64,000 nt of DNA from Luzula sylvatica (Eukaryota; Streptophyta; Magnoliopsida; Poales; Juncaceae). Made by a program: the position numbers and the translations under genes. How positions within the stretch are numbered: the first letter of the stretch is position 1; every line of letters begins with the position of its first letter. Where the stretch lies: assembly GCA_946800325.1 (NCBI GenBank), contig OX326959.1, positions 28,967,115 through 29,031,114 on the forward strand, read 5' to 3'. Positions 26,101 to 40,199 of the stretch are shown here, one piece after another. Below the pieces are notes generated by a model. The model was not told the DNA's origin. It saw only the letters and a program-made list of their open reading frames with translations, and made no database searches.

Positions 26101-29059
26101 ATCTTGTTTGCAATCGAAAAACAAACTTACTTAGTGTTCTGAAATTTGGTGAAAAGTTATGTAGTAAAAGATACGATACAAATGAACTCAAAACACGTTA
26201 TTTGAACTCCACAAAGCGTTAAAATCTTGTTTTGATTCGAAAAACAAACTTACTTAGTGTTCTGAAATTTGGTGAAAAGTTATGTAGTAAAAGATGCGAT
26301 ACAAATGATCTCAAAACACGTTATTTGAACTCCTCAAAGTGTTAAAATCTTGTTTTGATTCGAAAAACAAACTTTCTTAGTGTTTGTGAAATTTGGTGAA
26401 AAGTTATGTAGTAAAAGATACGATACAAATGATCTCAAAACACGTTATTTGATCTCCACAAAGCGTTAAAATCTTGTTTTGAATCGAAAAACAAACTTTC
26501 TTAGTGTTTGTGAAATTTGGTGAAAAGTTATGTAGTAAAAGATACGATACAAATGATCTCAAAACACGTTATTTGAACTCCTCAGAGCGTTAAAATCTTG
26601 TTTTGAATCGAAAAACAAACTTACTTAGTGTTTGTGAAATTTGGAGAAAAGTTATGTAGTAAAAGATGCGATACAAATGATCTCAAATCATGTTATTTGA
26701 ACTCCTCAAAGCGTTAAAATCTTGTTTTGAATCGAAAAACAAACTTTCTTAGTGTTTGTGAAATTTGGTGAAAAGTTATGTAGTAAAATATACGATACAA
26801 ATGATCTCAAAACACGTTATTTGAACTCCTCAGAGCGTTAAAATCTTGTTTTGAATCGAAAAACAAACTTTCATAGTGTTTGTGAAATTTGGTGAAAAGT
26901 TATGTAGTAAAAGATGCGATACAAATGATCTCAAAACACGTTATTTGAACTCCTCAAAGCGTTAAAATCTTGTTTTGAATCGAAAAACAAACTTTCTTAG
27001 TGTATGTGAAATTTGGTGAAAAGTTACGTAGTAAAAGATACGATACAAATGATCTCAAAACACGTTATTTGAACTCCACAAAGCATTAAAATCTTGTTTT
27101 CAATCGAAAAACAAACTTACTTAGTGTATGTGAAATTTGGTGAAAAGTTATGTAGTAAAAGATACGATACAAATGAACTCAAAACACGTTGTTTGAACTC
27201 CACAAAGCGTTAAAATCTTGTTTTGAATCGAAAAACAAACTTTCTTAGTGTTTGTGAAATTTGGTGAAAAGTTATGTAGTAAAAGATACGATACAAATGA
27301 TCTCAAAACACGTTATTTGAACTCCACAAATAGTTAAAATCTTGTTTTCAATCGAAAAACAAACTTACTTAGTGTTCTGAAATTTGGTGAAAAGTTATGT
27401 AGTAAAAGATACGATACAAATGAACTCAAAACACGTTATTTGAACTCCACAAAGCGTTAAAATCTTGTTTTGATTCGAAAAACAAACTTACTTAGTGTTC
27501 TGAAATTTGGTGAAAAGTTATGTAGTAAAAGATGCGATACAAATGATCTCAAAACACGTTATTTGAACTCCTCAAAGCGTTAAAATCTTGTTTTGATTCG
27601 AAAAACAAACTTTCTTAGTGTTTGTGAAATTTGGTGAAAAGTTATGTAGTAAAAGATACGATACAAATGATCTCAAAACACGTTATTTGATCTCCACAAA
27701 GCGTTAAAATCTTGTTTTGAATCGAAAAACAAACTTTCTTAGTGTTTGTGAAATTTGGTGAAAAGTTATGTAGTAAAAGATACGATAAAAATGATCTCAA
27801 AACACGTTATTTGAACTCCTCAGAGCGTTAAAATCTTGTTTTGAATCGAAAAACAAACTTACTTAGTGTTTGTGAAATTTGGAGAAAAGTTATGTAGTAA
27901 AAGATGCGATACAAATGATCTCAAAACACGTTATTTGAACTCCACAAAGCATTAAAATCTTGTTTTCAATCGAAAAACAAACTTACTTAGTGTATGTGAA
28001 ATTTGGTGAAAAGTTATGTAGTAAAAGATACGATACAAATGAACTCAAAACACGTTGTTTGAACTCCACAAAGCGTTAAAATCTTGTTTTGAATCGAAAA
28101 ACAAACTTTCTTAGTGTTTGTGAAATTTGGTGAAAAGTTATGTAGTAAAAGATACGATACAAATGATCTCAAAACACGTTCTTTGAACTCCACAAATAGT
28201 TAAAATCTTGTTTTGAATCGAAAAACAAACTTTCTTAGTGTTTGTGAAATTTGGTGAAAAGTTATGTAGTAAAAGATACGATACAAATGATCTCAAAACA
28301 CGTTATTTGAACTCCACAAATAGTTAAAATCTTGTTTTCAATCGAAAAACAAACTTACTTAGTGTTCTGAAATTTGGTGAAAAGTTATGTAGTAAAAGAT
28401 ACGATACAAATGAACTCAAAACACGTTATTTGAACTCCACAAAGCGTTAAAATCTTGTTTTGATTCGAAAAACATACTTACTTAGTGTTCTGAAATTTGG
28501 TGAAAAGTTATGTAGTAAAAGATGCGATACAAATGATCTCAAAACACGTTATTTGAACTCCTCAAAGTGTTAAAATCTTGTTTTGATTCGAAAAACAAAC
28601 TTTCTTAGTGTTTGTGAAATTTGGTGAAAAGTTATGTAGTAAAAGATACGATACAAATGATCTCAAAACACGTTATTTGATCTCCACAAAGCGTTAAAAT
28701 CTTGTTTTGAATCGAAAAACAAACTTTCTTAGTGTTTGTGAAATTTGGTGAAAAGTTATGTAGTAAAAGATACGATACAAATGATCTCAAAACACGTTAT
28801 TTGAACTCCTCAGAGCGTTAAAATCTTGTTTTGAATCGAAAAACAAACTTACTTAGTGTTTGTGAAATTTGGAGAAAAGTTATGTAGTAAAAGATGCGAT
28901 ACAAATGATCTCAAAACATGTTATTTGAACTCCTCAAAGCGTTAAAATCTTGTTTTGAATCGAAAAACAAACTTTCTTAGTGTTTGTGAAATTTGGTGAA
29001 AAGTTATGTAGTAAAATATACGATACAAATGATCTCAAAACACGTTATTTGATCTCCAC

Positions 29060-32000
29060 AAAGCGTTAAAATCTTGTTTTGAATCGAAAAACAAACTTTC
29101 TTAGTGTTTGTGAAATTTGGTGAAAAGTTATGTAGTAAAAGATAGGATACAAATGATCTCAAAACACGTTATTCGAACTCCACAAAGCGTTAAAATCTTG
29201 TTTTGAATCGAAAAACAAACTTTCTTAGTGTTTGTGAAATTTGGTGAAAATTTATGTAGTAAAAGATACGATACAAATGATCTCAAAACACGTTATTTGA
29301 ACTCCTCAAAGCGTTAAAATCTTGTTTTGAATCAAAAAACAAACTTTCTTAGTGTATGTGAAATTTGGTGAAAAGTTACGTAGTAAAAGATACGATACAA
29401 ATGATCTCAAAACACGTTATTTGAACTCCACAAAGCATTAAAATCTTGTTTTCAATCGAAAAACAATCTTACTTAGTGTTTGTGAAATTTGGTGAAAAGT
29501 TATGTAGTAAAAGATACGATACAAATGAACTCAAAACACGTTATTTGAACTCCACAAAGCGTTAAAATCTTGTTTTGAATCGAAAAACAAACTTTCTTAG
29601 TGTTTGTGAAATTTGGTGAAAAGTTATGTAGTAAAAGATACGATACAAATGATCTCAAAACACGTTATTTGAACTGCACAAAGCGTTAAAATCTTGTTTT
29701 CAATCGAAAAACAAACTTACTTAGTGTTTGTGAAATTTGGTGAAAAGTTATGTAGTAAAAGATACGATACAAATGAACTCAAAACACGTTATTTGAACTC
29801 CACAAAGCGTTAAAATCTTGTTTTGATTCGAAAAACAAACTTTCTTAGTGTTTGTGAAATTTGGTGAAAAGTTATGTAGTAAAATATACGATACAAATGA
29901 TCTCAAAACACGTTATTTGAACTCCTCAGAGCGTTAAAATCTTGTTTTGAATCGAAAAACAAACTTACTTAGTGTTTGTGAAATTTGGAGAAAAGTTATG
30001 TAGTAAAAGATGCGATACAAATGATCTCAAAACATGTTATTTGAACTCCTCAAAGCGTTAAAATCTTGTTTTGAATCGAAAAACAAACTTTCTTAGTGTG
30101 TGTGAAATTTGGTGAAAAGTTATGTAGTAAAATATACGATACAAATGATCTCAAAACACGTTATTTGAACTCCTCAGAGCGTTAAAATCTTGTTTTGAAT
30201 CGAAAAACAAACTTTCATAGTGTTTGTGAAATTTGGTGAAAAGTTATGTAGTAAAAGATGCGATACAAATGATCTCAAAACACGTTATTTGAACTCCTCA
30301 AAGCGTTAAAATCTTGTTTTGAATCGAAAAACAAACTTTCTTAGTGTATGTGAAATTTGGTGAAAAGTTACGTAGTAAAAGATACGATACAAATGATCTC
30401 AAAACACGTCATTTGAACTCCACAAAGCATTAAAATCTTGTTTTCAATCGAAAAACAAACTTACTTAGTGTATGTGAAATTTGGTGAAAAGTTATGTAGT
30501 AAAAGATACGATACAAATGAACTCAAAACACGTTGTTTGAACTCCACAAAGCGTTAAAATCTTGTTTTGAATCGAAAAACAAACTTTCTTAGTGTTTGTG
30601 AAATTAGGTGAAAAGTTATGTAGTAAAAAGATACGATACAAATGATCTCAAAACACGTTATTTGAACTCCACAAATAGTTAAAATCTTGTTTTCAATCGA
30701 AAAACAAACTTACTTAGTGTTTGTGAAATTTGGTGAAAAGTTATGTAGTAAAAGATACGATACAAATGATCTCAAAACACGTTATTTGAACTCCTCAAAG
30801 CGTTAAAATCTTGTTTTGAATCAAAAAACAAACTTTCTTAGTGTATGTGAAATTTGGTGAAAAGTTACGTAGTAAAAGATACGATACAAATGGTCTCAAA
30901 ACACGTTATTTGAACTCCACAAAGCATTAAAATCTTGTTTTCAAACGAAAAACAAACTTACTTAGTGTTTGTGAAATTTGGTGAAAAGTTATGTAGTAAA
31001 AGATACGATACAAATGAACTCAAAACACGTTATTTGAACTCCACAAAGCGTTAAAATCTTGTGTTGAATCGAAAAACGAACTTTCTTAGTGTTTGTGAAA
31101 TTTGGTGAAAAGTTATGTAGTAAAAGATACGATACAAATGATCTCAAAACACGTTATTTGAACTGCACAAAGCGTTAAAATCTTGTTTTCAATCGAAAAA
31201 CAAATTACTTAGTGTTTGTGAAATTTGGTGAAAAGTTATGTAGTAAAAGATACGATACAAATGAACTCAAAACACGTTATTTGAACTCCACAAAGCGTTA
31301 AAATCTTGTTTTGATTCGAAAAACAAACTTTCTTAGTGTTTGTGAAATTTGGTGAAAAGTTATGTAGTAAAATATACGATACAAATGATCTCAAAACACG
31401 TTATTTGAACTCCTCAGAGCGTTAAAATCTTGTTTTGAATCGAAAAACAAACTTACTTAGTGTTTGTGAAATTTGGAAAAAAGTTATGTAGTAAAAGATG
31501 CGATACAAATGATCTCAAAACATGTTATTTGAACTCCTCAGAGCGTTAAAATCTTGTTTTGAATCGAAAAACAAACTTTCTTAGTGTTTGTGAAATTTGG
31601 TGAAAAGTTATGTAGTAAAATATACGATACAAATGATCTCAAAACACGTTATTTGAACTCCTCAGAGCGTTAAAATCTTGTTTTGAATCGAAAAACAAAC
31701 TTTCATAGTGTTTGTGAAATTTGGTGAAAAGTTATGTAGTAAAAGATGCGATACAAATGATCTCAAAACACGTTATTTGAACTCCTCAAAGCGTTAAAAT
31801 CTTGTTTTGAATCGAGAAACAAACTTTCTTAGTGTATGTGAAATTTGGTGAAAAGTTACGTAGTAAAAGATACGATACAAATGATCTCAAAACACGTTAT
31901 TTGAACTCCACAAAGCATTAAAATCTTGTTTTCAATCGAAAAACAAACTTACTTAGTGTATGTGAAATTTGGTGAAAAGTTATGTAGTAAAAGATACGAT

Positions 32001-32160
32001 ACAAATGAACTCAAAACACGTTGTTTGAACTCCACAAAGCGTTAAAATCTTGTTTTGAATCGAAAAACAAACTTTCTTAGTGTTTGTGAAATTTGGTGAA
32101 AAGTTATGTAGTAAAAGATACGATACAAATGATCTCAAAACACGTTATTTGAACTCCACA
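29060..32160 (+). repeat. Partial copy of A3 (A4)
   Basis: Matches the A3 segment from about 22742 at an offset of 6318 bp, for example gaactgcac at 29671 against 23353. It shares the A3-specific changes tgtgtgtg (near 30097), the extra A (near 30625), caaattactt (near 31204) and atcgagaaac (near 31813). It therefore descends from the A3 lineage, not directly from A1 or A2. Its own marks include gataggatac at 29141, aaattagg near 30601 and gtgttga near 31062. Confidence 0.78.
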
Positions 32161-35100
32161 AATAGTTAAAATCTTGTTTTCAATCGAAAAACAAACTTAC
32201 TTAGTGTTCTGAAATTTGGTGAAAAGTTATGTAGTAAAAGATACGATACAAATGAACTCAAAACACGTTATTTGAACTCCACAAAGCGTTAAAATCTTGT
32301 TTTGATTCGAAAAACAAACTTACTTAGTGTTCTGAAATTTGGTGAAAAGTTATGTAGTAAAAGATGCGATACAAATGATCTCAAAACACGTTATTTGAAC
32401 TCCTCAAAGTGTTAAAATCTTGTTTTGATTCGAAAAACAAACTTTCTTAGTGTTTGTGAAATTTGGTGAAAAGTTATGTAGTAAAAGATACGATACAAAT
32501 GATCTCAAAACACGTTATTTGATCTCCACAAAGCGTTAAAATCTTGTTTTGAATCGAAAAACAAACTTTCTTAGTGTTTGTGAAATTTGGTGAAAAGTTA
32601 TGTAGTAAAAGATACGATACAAATGATCTCAAAACACGTTATTTGAACTCCTCAGAGCGTTAAAATCTTGTTTTGAATCGAAAAACAAACTTACTTAGTG
32701 TTTGTGAAATTTGGAGAAAAGTTATGTAGTAAAAGATGCGATACAAATGATCTCAAAACATGTTATTTGAACTCCTCAAAGCGTTAAAATCTTGTTTTGA
32801 ATCGAAAAACAAACTTTCTTAGTGTTTGTGAAATTTGGTGAAAAGTTATGTAGTAAAATATACGATACAAATGATCTCAAAACACGTTATTTGAACTCCT
32901 CAGAGCGTTAAAATCTTGTTTTGAATCGAAAAACAAACTTTCATAGTGTTTGTGAAATTTGGTGAAAAGTTATGTAGTAAAAGATGCGATACAAATGATC
33001 TCAAAACACGTTATTTGAACTCCTCAAAGCGTTAAAATCTTGTTTTGAATCGAAAAACAAACTTTCTTAGTGTATGTGAAATTTGGTGAAAAGTTACGTA
33101 GTAAAAGATACGATACAAATGATCTCAAAACACGTTATTTGAACTCCACAAAGCATTAAAATCTTGTTTTCAATCGAAAAACAAACTTACTTAGTGTATG
33201 TGAAATTTGGTGAAAAGTTATGTAGTAAAAGATACGATACAAATGAACTCAAAACACGTTGTTTGAACTCCACAAAGCGTTAAAATCTTGTTTTGAATCG
33301 AAAAACAAACTTTCTTAGTGTTTGTGAAATTTGGTGAAAAGTTATGTAGTAAAAGATACGATACAAATGATCTCAAAACACGTTCTTTGAACTCCACAAA
33401 TAGTTAAAATCTTGTTTTGAATCGAAAAACAAACTTTCTTAGTGTTTGTGAAATTTGGTGAAAAGTTATGTAGTAAAAGATACGATACAAATGATCTCAA
33501 AACACGTTATTTGAACTCCACAAATAGTTAAAATCTTGTTTTCAATCGAAAAACAAACTTACTTAGTGTTCTGAAATTTGGTGAAAAGTTATGTAGTAAA
33601 AGATACGATACAAATGAACTCAAAACACGTTATTTGAACTCCACAAAGCGTTAAAATCTTGTTTTGATTCGAAAAACAAACTTACTTAGTGTTCTGAAAT
33701 TTGGTGAAAAGTTATGTAGTAAAAGATGCGATACAAATGATCTCAAAACACGTTATTTGAACTCCTCAAAGCGTTAAAATCTTGTTTTGATTCGAAAAAC
33801 AAACTTTCTTAGTGTTTGTGAAATTTGGTGAAAAGTTATGTAGTAAAAGATACGATAAAAATGATCTCAAAACACGTTATTTGATCTCCACAAAGCGTTA
33901 AAATCTTGTTTTGAATCGAAAAACAAACTTACTTAGTGTTTGTGAAATTTGGAGAAAAGTTATGTAGTAAAAGATACGATACAAATGATCTCAAAACACG
34001 TTATTTGAACTCCTCAGAGCGTTAAAATCTTGTTTTGAATCGAAAAACAAACTTACTTAGTGTTTGTGAAATTTGGAGAAAAGTTATGTAGTAAAAGATG
34101 CGATACAAATGATCTCAAAACACGTTATTTGAACTCCTCAAAGCGTTAAAATCTTGTTTTGAATCGAAAAACAAACTTTCTTAGTGTTTGTGAAATTTGG
34201 TGAAAAGTTATGTAGTAAAATACACGATACAAATGATCTCAAAACACGTTATTTGAACTCCTCAGAGCGTTAAAATCTTGTTTTGAATCGAAAAACAAAC
34301 TTTCATAGTGTTTGTGAAATTTGGTGAAAAGTTATGTAGTAAAAGATGCGATACAAATGATCTCAAAACACGTTATTTGAACTCCTCAAAGCGTTAAAAT
34401 CTTGTTTTGAATCGAAAAACAAACTTTCTTAGTGTATGTGAAATTTGGTGAAAAGTTACGTAGTAAAAGATACGATACAAATGATCTCAAAACACGTTAT
34501 TTGAACTCCACAAAGCATTAAAATCTTGTTTTCAATCGAAAAACAAACTTACTTAGTGTATGTGAAATTTGGTGAAAAGTTATGTAGTAAAAGATACGAT
34601 ACAAATGAACTCAAAACACGTTGTTTGAACTCCACAAAGCGTTAAAATCTTGTTTTGAATCGAAAAACAAACTTTCTTAGTGTTTGTGAAATTTGGTGAA
34701 AAGTTATGTAGTAAAAGATACGATAAAAATGAACTCAAAACACGTTATTTGATCTCCACAAAGCGTTAAAATCTTGTTTTGAATCGAAAAACAAACTTTC
34801 TTAGTGTTTGTGAAATTTGGTGAAAAGTTATGTAGTAAAAGATACGATACAAATGATCTCAAAACACGTTATTTGAACTCCACAAAGCGTTAAAATCTTG
34901 TTTTCAATCGAAAAACAAACTTACTTAGTGTTTGTGAAATTTGGTGAAAAGTTATGTAGTAAAAGATACGATACAAATGAACTCAAAACACGTTATTTGA
35001 ACTCCACAAAGCGTTAAAATCTTGTTTTGATTCGAAAAACAAACTTACTTAGTGTTTGTGAAATTTGGTGAAAAGTTATGTAGTAAAAGATACGATACAA

Positions 35101-38100
35101 ATGATCTCAAAACGCGTTATTCGAACTCCACAAATCGTTAAAATCTTGTTTTGAATCGAAAAAAAAACTTTCTTAGTGTTTGTGAAATTTGGTGAAAATT
35201 TATGTAGTAAAAGATACGATACAAATGATCTCAAAACGCGTTATTTGAACTCCTCAAAACGTTAAAATCTTGTTTTGAATCGAAAAACAAACTTTCTTAG
35301 TGTATGTGAAATTTGGTGAAAAGTTACGTAGTAAAAGATACGATACAAATGATCTCAAAACACGTTATTTGAACTCCACAAAGCATTAAAATCTTGTTTT
35401 CAATCGAAAAACAAACTTACTTAGTGTTTGTGAAATTTGGTGAAAAGTTATGTAGTAAAAGATACGATACAAATGAACTCAAAACATGTTATTTGAACTC
35501 CTCAAAGCGTTAAAATCTTGTTTTGAATCGAAAAACAAACTTTCTTAGTGTTTGTGAAATTTGGTGAAAAGTTATGTAGTAAAATATACGATACAAATGA
35601 TCTCAAAACACGTTATTTGAACTCCTCAGAGCGTTAAAATCTTGTTTTGATTCGAAAAACAAACTTTCTTAGTGTTTGTGAAATTTGGTGAAAAGTTATG
35701 TAGTAAAAGATACGATACAAATGATCTCAAAACACGTTATTGGAACTCCACAAAGCGTTAAAATCTTGTTTTGATTCGAAAAACAAACTTTCTTAGTGTT
35801 TGTGAAATTTGGTGAAAAGTTATGTAGTAAAAGATACGATACAAATGATCTCAAAACACGTTATTTGAACTCCACAAATAGTTAAAATCTTGTTTTCAAT
35901 CGAAAAACAAACTTACTTAGTGTTCTGAAATTTGGTGAAAAGTTATGTAGTAAAAGATACGATACAAATGAACTCAAAACACGTTATTTGAACTCCACAA
36001 AGCGTTAAAATCTTGTTTTGATTCGAAAAACATACTTACTTAGTGTTCTGAAATTTGGTGAAAAGTTATGTAGTAAAAGATGCGATACAAATGATCTCAA
36101 AACACGTTATTTGAACTCCTCAAAGTGTTAAAATCTTGTTTTGATTCGAAAAACAAACTTTCTTAGTGTTTGTGAAATTTGGTGAAAAGTTATGTAGTAA
36201 AAGATACGATACAAATGATCTCAAAACACGTTATTTGATCTCCACAAAGCGTTAAAATCTTGTTTTGAATCGAAAAACAAACTTTCTTAGTGTTTGTGAA
36301 ATTTGGTGAAAAGTTATGTAGTAAAAGATACGATACAAATGATCTCAAAACACGTTATTTGAACTCCTCAGAGCGTTAAAATCTTGTTTTGAATCGAAAA
36401 ACAAACTTACTTAGTGTTTGTGAAATTTGGAGAAAAGTTATGTAGTAAAAGATGCGATACAAATGATCTCAAAACATGTTATTTGAACTCCTCAAAGCGT
36501 TAAAATCTTGTTTTGAATCGAAAAACAAACTTTCTTAGTGTTTGTGAAATTTGGTGAAAAGTTATGTAGTAAAATATACGATACAAATGATCTCAAAACA
36601 CGTTATTTGAACTCCTCAGAGCGTTAAAATCTTGTTTTGAATCGAAAAACAAACTTTCATAGTGTTTGTGAAATTTGGTGAAAAGTTATGTAGTAAAACA
36701 TGCGATACAAATGATCTCAAAACACGTTATTTGAACTCCTCAAAGCGTTAAAATCTTGTTTTGAATCGAAAAACAAACTTTCTTAGTGTATGTGAAATTT
36801 GGTGAAAAGTTACGTAGTAAAAGATACGATACAAATGATCTCAAAACACGTTATTTGAACTCCACAAAGCATTAAAATCTTGTTTTCAATCGAAAAACAA
36901 ACTTACTTAGTGTATGTGAAATTTGGTGAAAAGTTATGTAGTAAAAGATACGATACAAATGAACTCAAAACACGTTGTTTGAACTCCACAAAGCGTTAAA
37001 ATCTTGTTTTGAATCGAAAAACAAACTTTCTTAGTGTTTGTGAAATTTGGTGAAAAGTTATGTAGTAAAAGATACGATACAAATGATCTCAAAACACGTT
37101 ATTTGAACTCCACAAATAGTTAAAATCTTGTTTTCAATCGAAAAACAAACTTACTTAGTGTTTGTGAAATTTGGTGAAAAGTTATGTAGTAAAAGATACG
37201 ATACAAATGATCTCAAAACACGTTATTTGAACTCCTCAAAGCGTTAAAATCTTGTTTTGAATCAAAAAACAAACTTTCTTAGTGTATGTGAAATTTGGTG
37301 AAAAGTTACGTAGTAAAAGATACGATACAAATGGTCTCAAAACACGTTATTTGAACTCCACAAAGCATTAAAATCTTGTTTTCAATCGAAAAACAAACTT
37401 ACTTAGTGTTTGTGAAATTTGGTGAAAAGTTATGTAGTAAAAGATACGATACAAATGAACTCAAAACACGTTATTTGAACTCCACAAAGCGTTAAAATCT
37501 TGTTTTGAATCGAAAAACAAACTTTCTTAGTGTTTGTGAAATTTGGTGAAAAGTTATGTAGTAAAAGATACGATACAAATGATCTCAAAACACGTTATTT
37601 GAACTGCACAAAGCTTTAAAATCTTGTTTTCAATCGAAAAACAAACTTTCTTAGTGTTTGTGAAATTTGGTGAAAAGTTATGTAGTAAAAGATACGATAC
37701 AAATGAACTCAAAACACGTTATTTGAACTCCACAAAGCGTTAAAATCTTGTTTTGATTCGAAAAACAAACTTTCTTAGTGTTTGTGAAATTTGGTGAAAA
37801 GTTATGTAGTAAAATATACGATACAAATGATCTCAAAACACGTTATTTGAACTCCTCAGAGCGTTAAAATCTTGTTTTGAATCGAAAAACAAACTTACTT
37901 AGTGTTTGTGAAATTTGGAGAAAAGTTATGTAGTAAAAGATGCGATACAAATGATCTCAAAACATGTTATTTGAACTCCTCAAAGCGTTAAAATCTTGTT
38001 TTGAATCGAAAACAAACTTTCTTAGTGTTTGTGAAATTTGGTGAAAAGTTATGTTGTAAAATATACGATACAAATGATCTCAAAACACGTTATTTGAACT

Positions 38101-40199
38101 CCTCAGAGCGTTAAAATCTTGTTTTGATTCGAAAAACAAACTTTCTTAGTGTTTGTGAAATTTGGTGAAAAGTTATGTAGTAAAAGATACGATACAAATG
38201 ATCTCAAAACACGTTATTTGAACTCCACAAAGCGTTAAAATCTTGTTTTGATTCGAAAAACAAACTTTCTTAGTGTTTGTGAAATTTGGTGAAAAGTTAT
38301 GTAGTAAAAGATAGGATACAAATGATCTCAAAACACGTTATTTGAACTGCACAAAGCGTTAAAATCTTGTTTTCAATCGAAAAACAAACTTTCTTAGTGT
38401 TTGTGAAATTTGGTGAAAAGTTATGTAGTAAAAGATACGATACAAATGAACTCAAAACACGTTATTTGAACTCCACAAAGCGTTAAAATCATGTTTTGAT
38501 TCGAAAAACAAACTTTCTTAGTGTTTGTGAAATTTGGTGAAAAGTTATGTAGTAAAAGATACGATACAAATGATCTCAAAACACGTTATTTGAACTCCAC
38601 AAATAGTTAAAATCTTGTTTTCAATCGAAAAACAAACTTACTTAGTGTTCTGAAATTTGGTGAAAAGTTATGTAGTAAAAGATGCGATACAAATGATCTC
38701 AAAACACGTTATTTGAACTCCTCAAAGCGTTAAAATCTTGTTTTGAATAAAAAAACAAACTTTCTTAGTGTATGTGAAATTTGGTGAAAAGTTACGTAGT
38801 AAAAGATACGATACAAATGGTCTCAAAACACGTTATTTGAACTCCACAAAGCGTTAAAATCTTGTTTTCAATCGAAAAACAAACTTACTTAGTGTTTGTG
38901 AAATTTGGTGAAAAGTTATGTAGTAAAAGATACGATACAAATGAACTCAAAACACGTTATTTGAACTCCACAAAGCGTTAAAATATTGTTTTGATTCGAA
39001 AAACAAACTTACTTAGTGTTTGTGAAATTTGGTGAAAAGTTATGTAGTAAAAGATACGATACAAATGATCTCAAAACGCGTTATTCGAACTCCACAAATC
39101 GTTAAAATCTTGTTTTGAATCGAAAAAAAAACTTTCTTAGTGTTTGTGAAATTTGGTGAAAATTTATGTAGTAAAAGATACGATACAAATGATCTCAAAA
39201 CGCGTTATTTGAACTCCTCAAAACGTTAAAATCTTGTTTTGAATCGAAAAACAAACTTTCTTAGTGTATGTGAAATTTGGTGAAAAGTTACGTAGTAAAA
39301 GATACGATACAAATGATCTCAAAACACGTTATTTGAACTCCACAAAGCATTAAAATCTTGTTTTCAATCGAAAAACAAACTTACTTAGTGTTTGTGAAAT
39401 TTGGTGAAAAGTTATGTAGTAAAAGATACGATACAAATGAACTCAAACCACGTTATTTGAACTCCACAAAGCGTTAAAATCTTGTTTTGAATCGAAAAAC
39501 AAACTTTCTTAGTGTTTGTGAAATTTGGTGAAAAGTTATGTAGTAAAAGATACGATACAAATGATCTCAAAACACGTTATTGGAACTCCACAAAGCGTTA
39601 AAATCTTGTTTTCAATCGAAAAACAAACTTTCTTAGTGTTTGTGAGATTTGGTGAAAATTTATGTAGTAAAAGATACGATACAAATGATCTCAAAACGCG
39701 TTATTTGAACTCCTCAAAGCGTTAAAATCTTGTTTTGAATCGAAAAACAAACTTTCTTAGTGTTTGTGAAATTTGGTGAAAAGTTACGTAGTAAAAGATA
39801 CGATACAAATGATCTCAAAACACGTTATTTGAACTCCACAAAGCATTAAAATCTTGTTTTCAATCGAAAAACAAACTTACTTAGTGTTTGTGAAATTTGG
39901 TGAAAAGTTATGTAGTAAAAGATACGATACAAATGAACTCAAAACACGTTATTTGAACTCCACAAAGCGTTAAAATCTTGTTTTCAATCGAAAAACAAAC
40001 TTACTTAGTGTTTGTGAAATTTGGTGAAAATTTATGTAGTAAAAGATACGATACAAATGATCTCAAAACACGTTATTCGAACTCCTCAAAGCGTTAAAAT
40101 CTTGTTTTGAATCAAAAAACAAACTTTCTTAGTGTATGTGAAATTTGGTGAAAAGTTACGTAGTAAAAGATACGATTCAAATGATCTCAAAACACGTTA

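Larger units (their letters stand above)
19562..38650 (+). repeat. Array block 3: mosaic domain with 123 bp monomers
   Basis: A shuffled domain made of diverged partial copies of the A unit. It holds all 17 copies of a monomer shortened to 123 bp (agtgttctgaaa in place of agtgtttgtgaaa). They lie near 19693, 19816, 20931, 21054, 26137, 26260, 27375, 27498, 28365, 28488, 32207, 32330, 33569, 33692, 35923, 36046 and 38648. All but the last occur as neighbouring pairs. These deletions explain why offsets between copies here are slightly less than multiples of 124, for example 6196 = 50 x 124 - 4. Confidence 0.85.
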
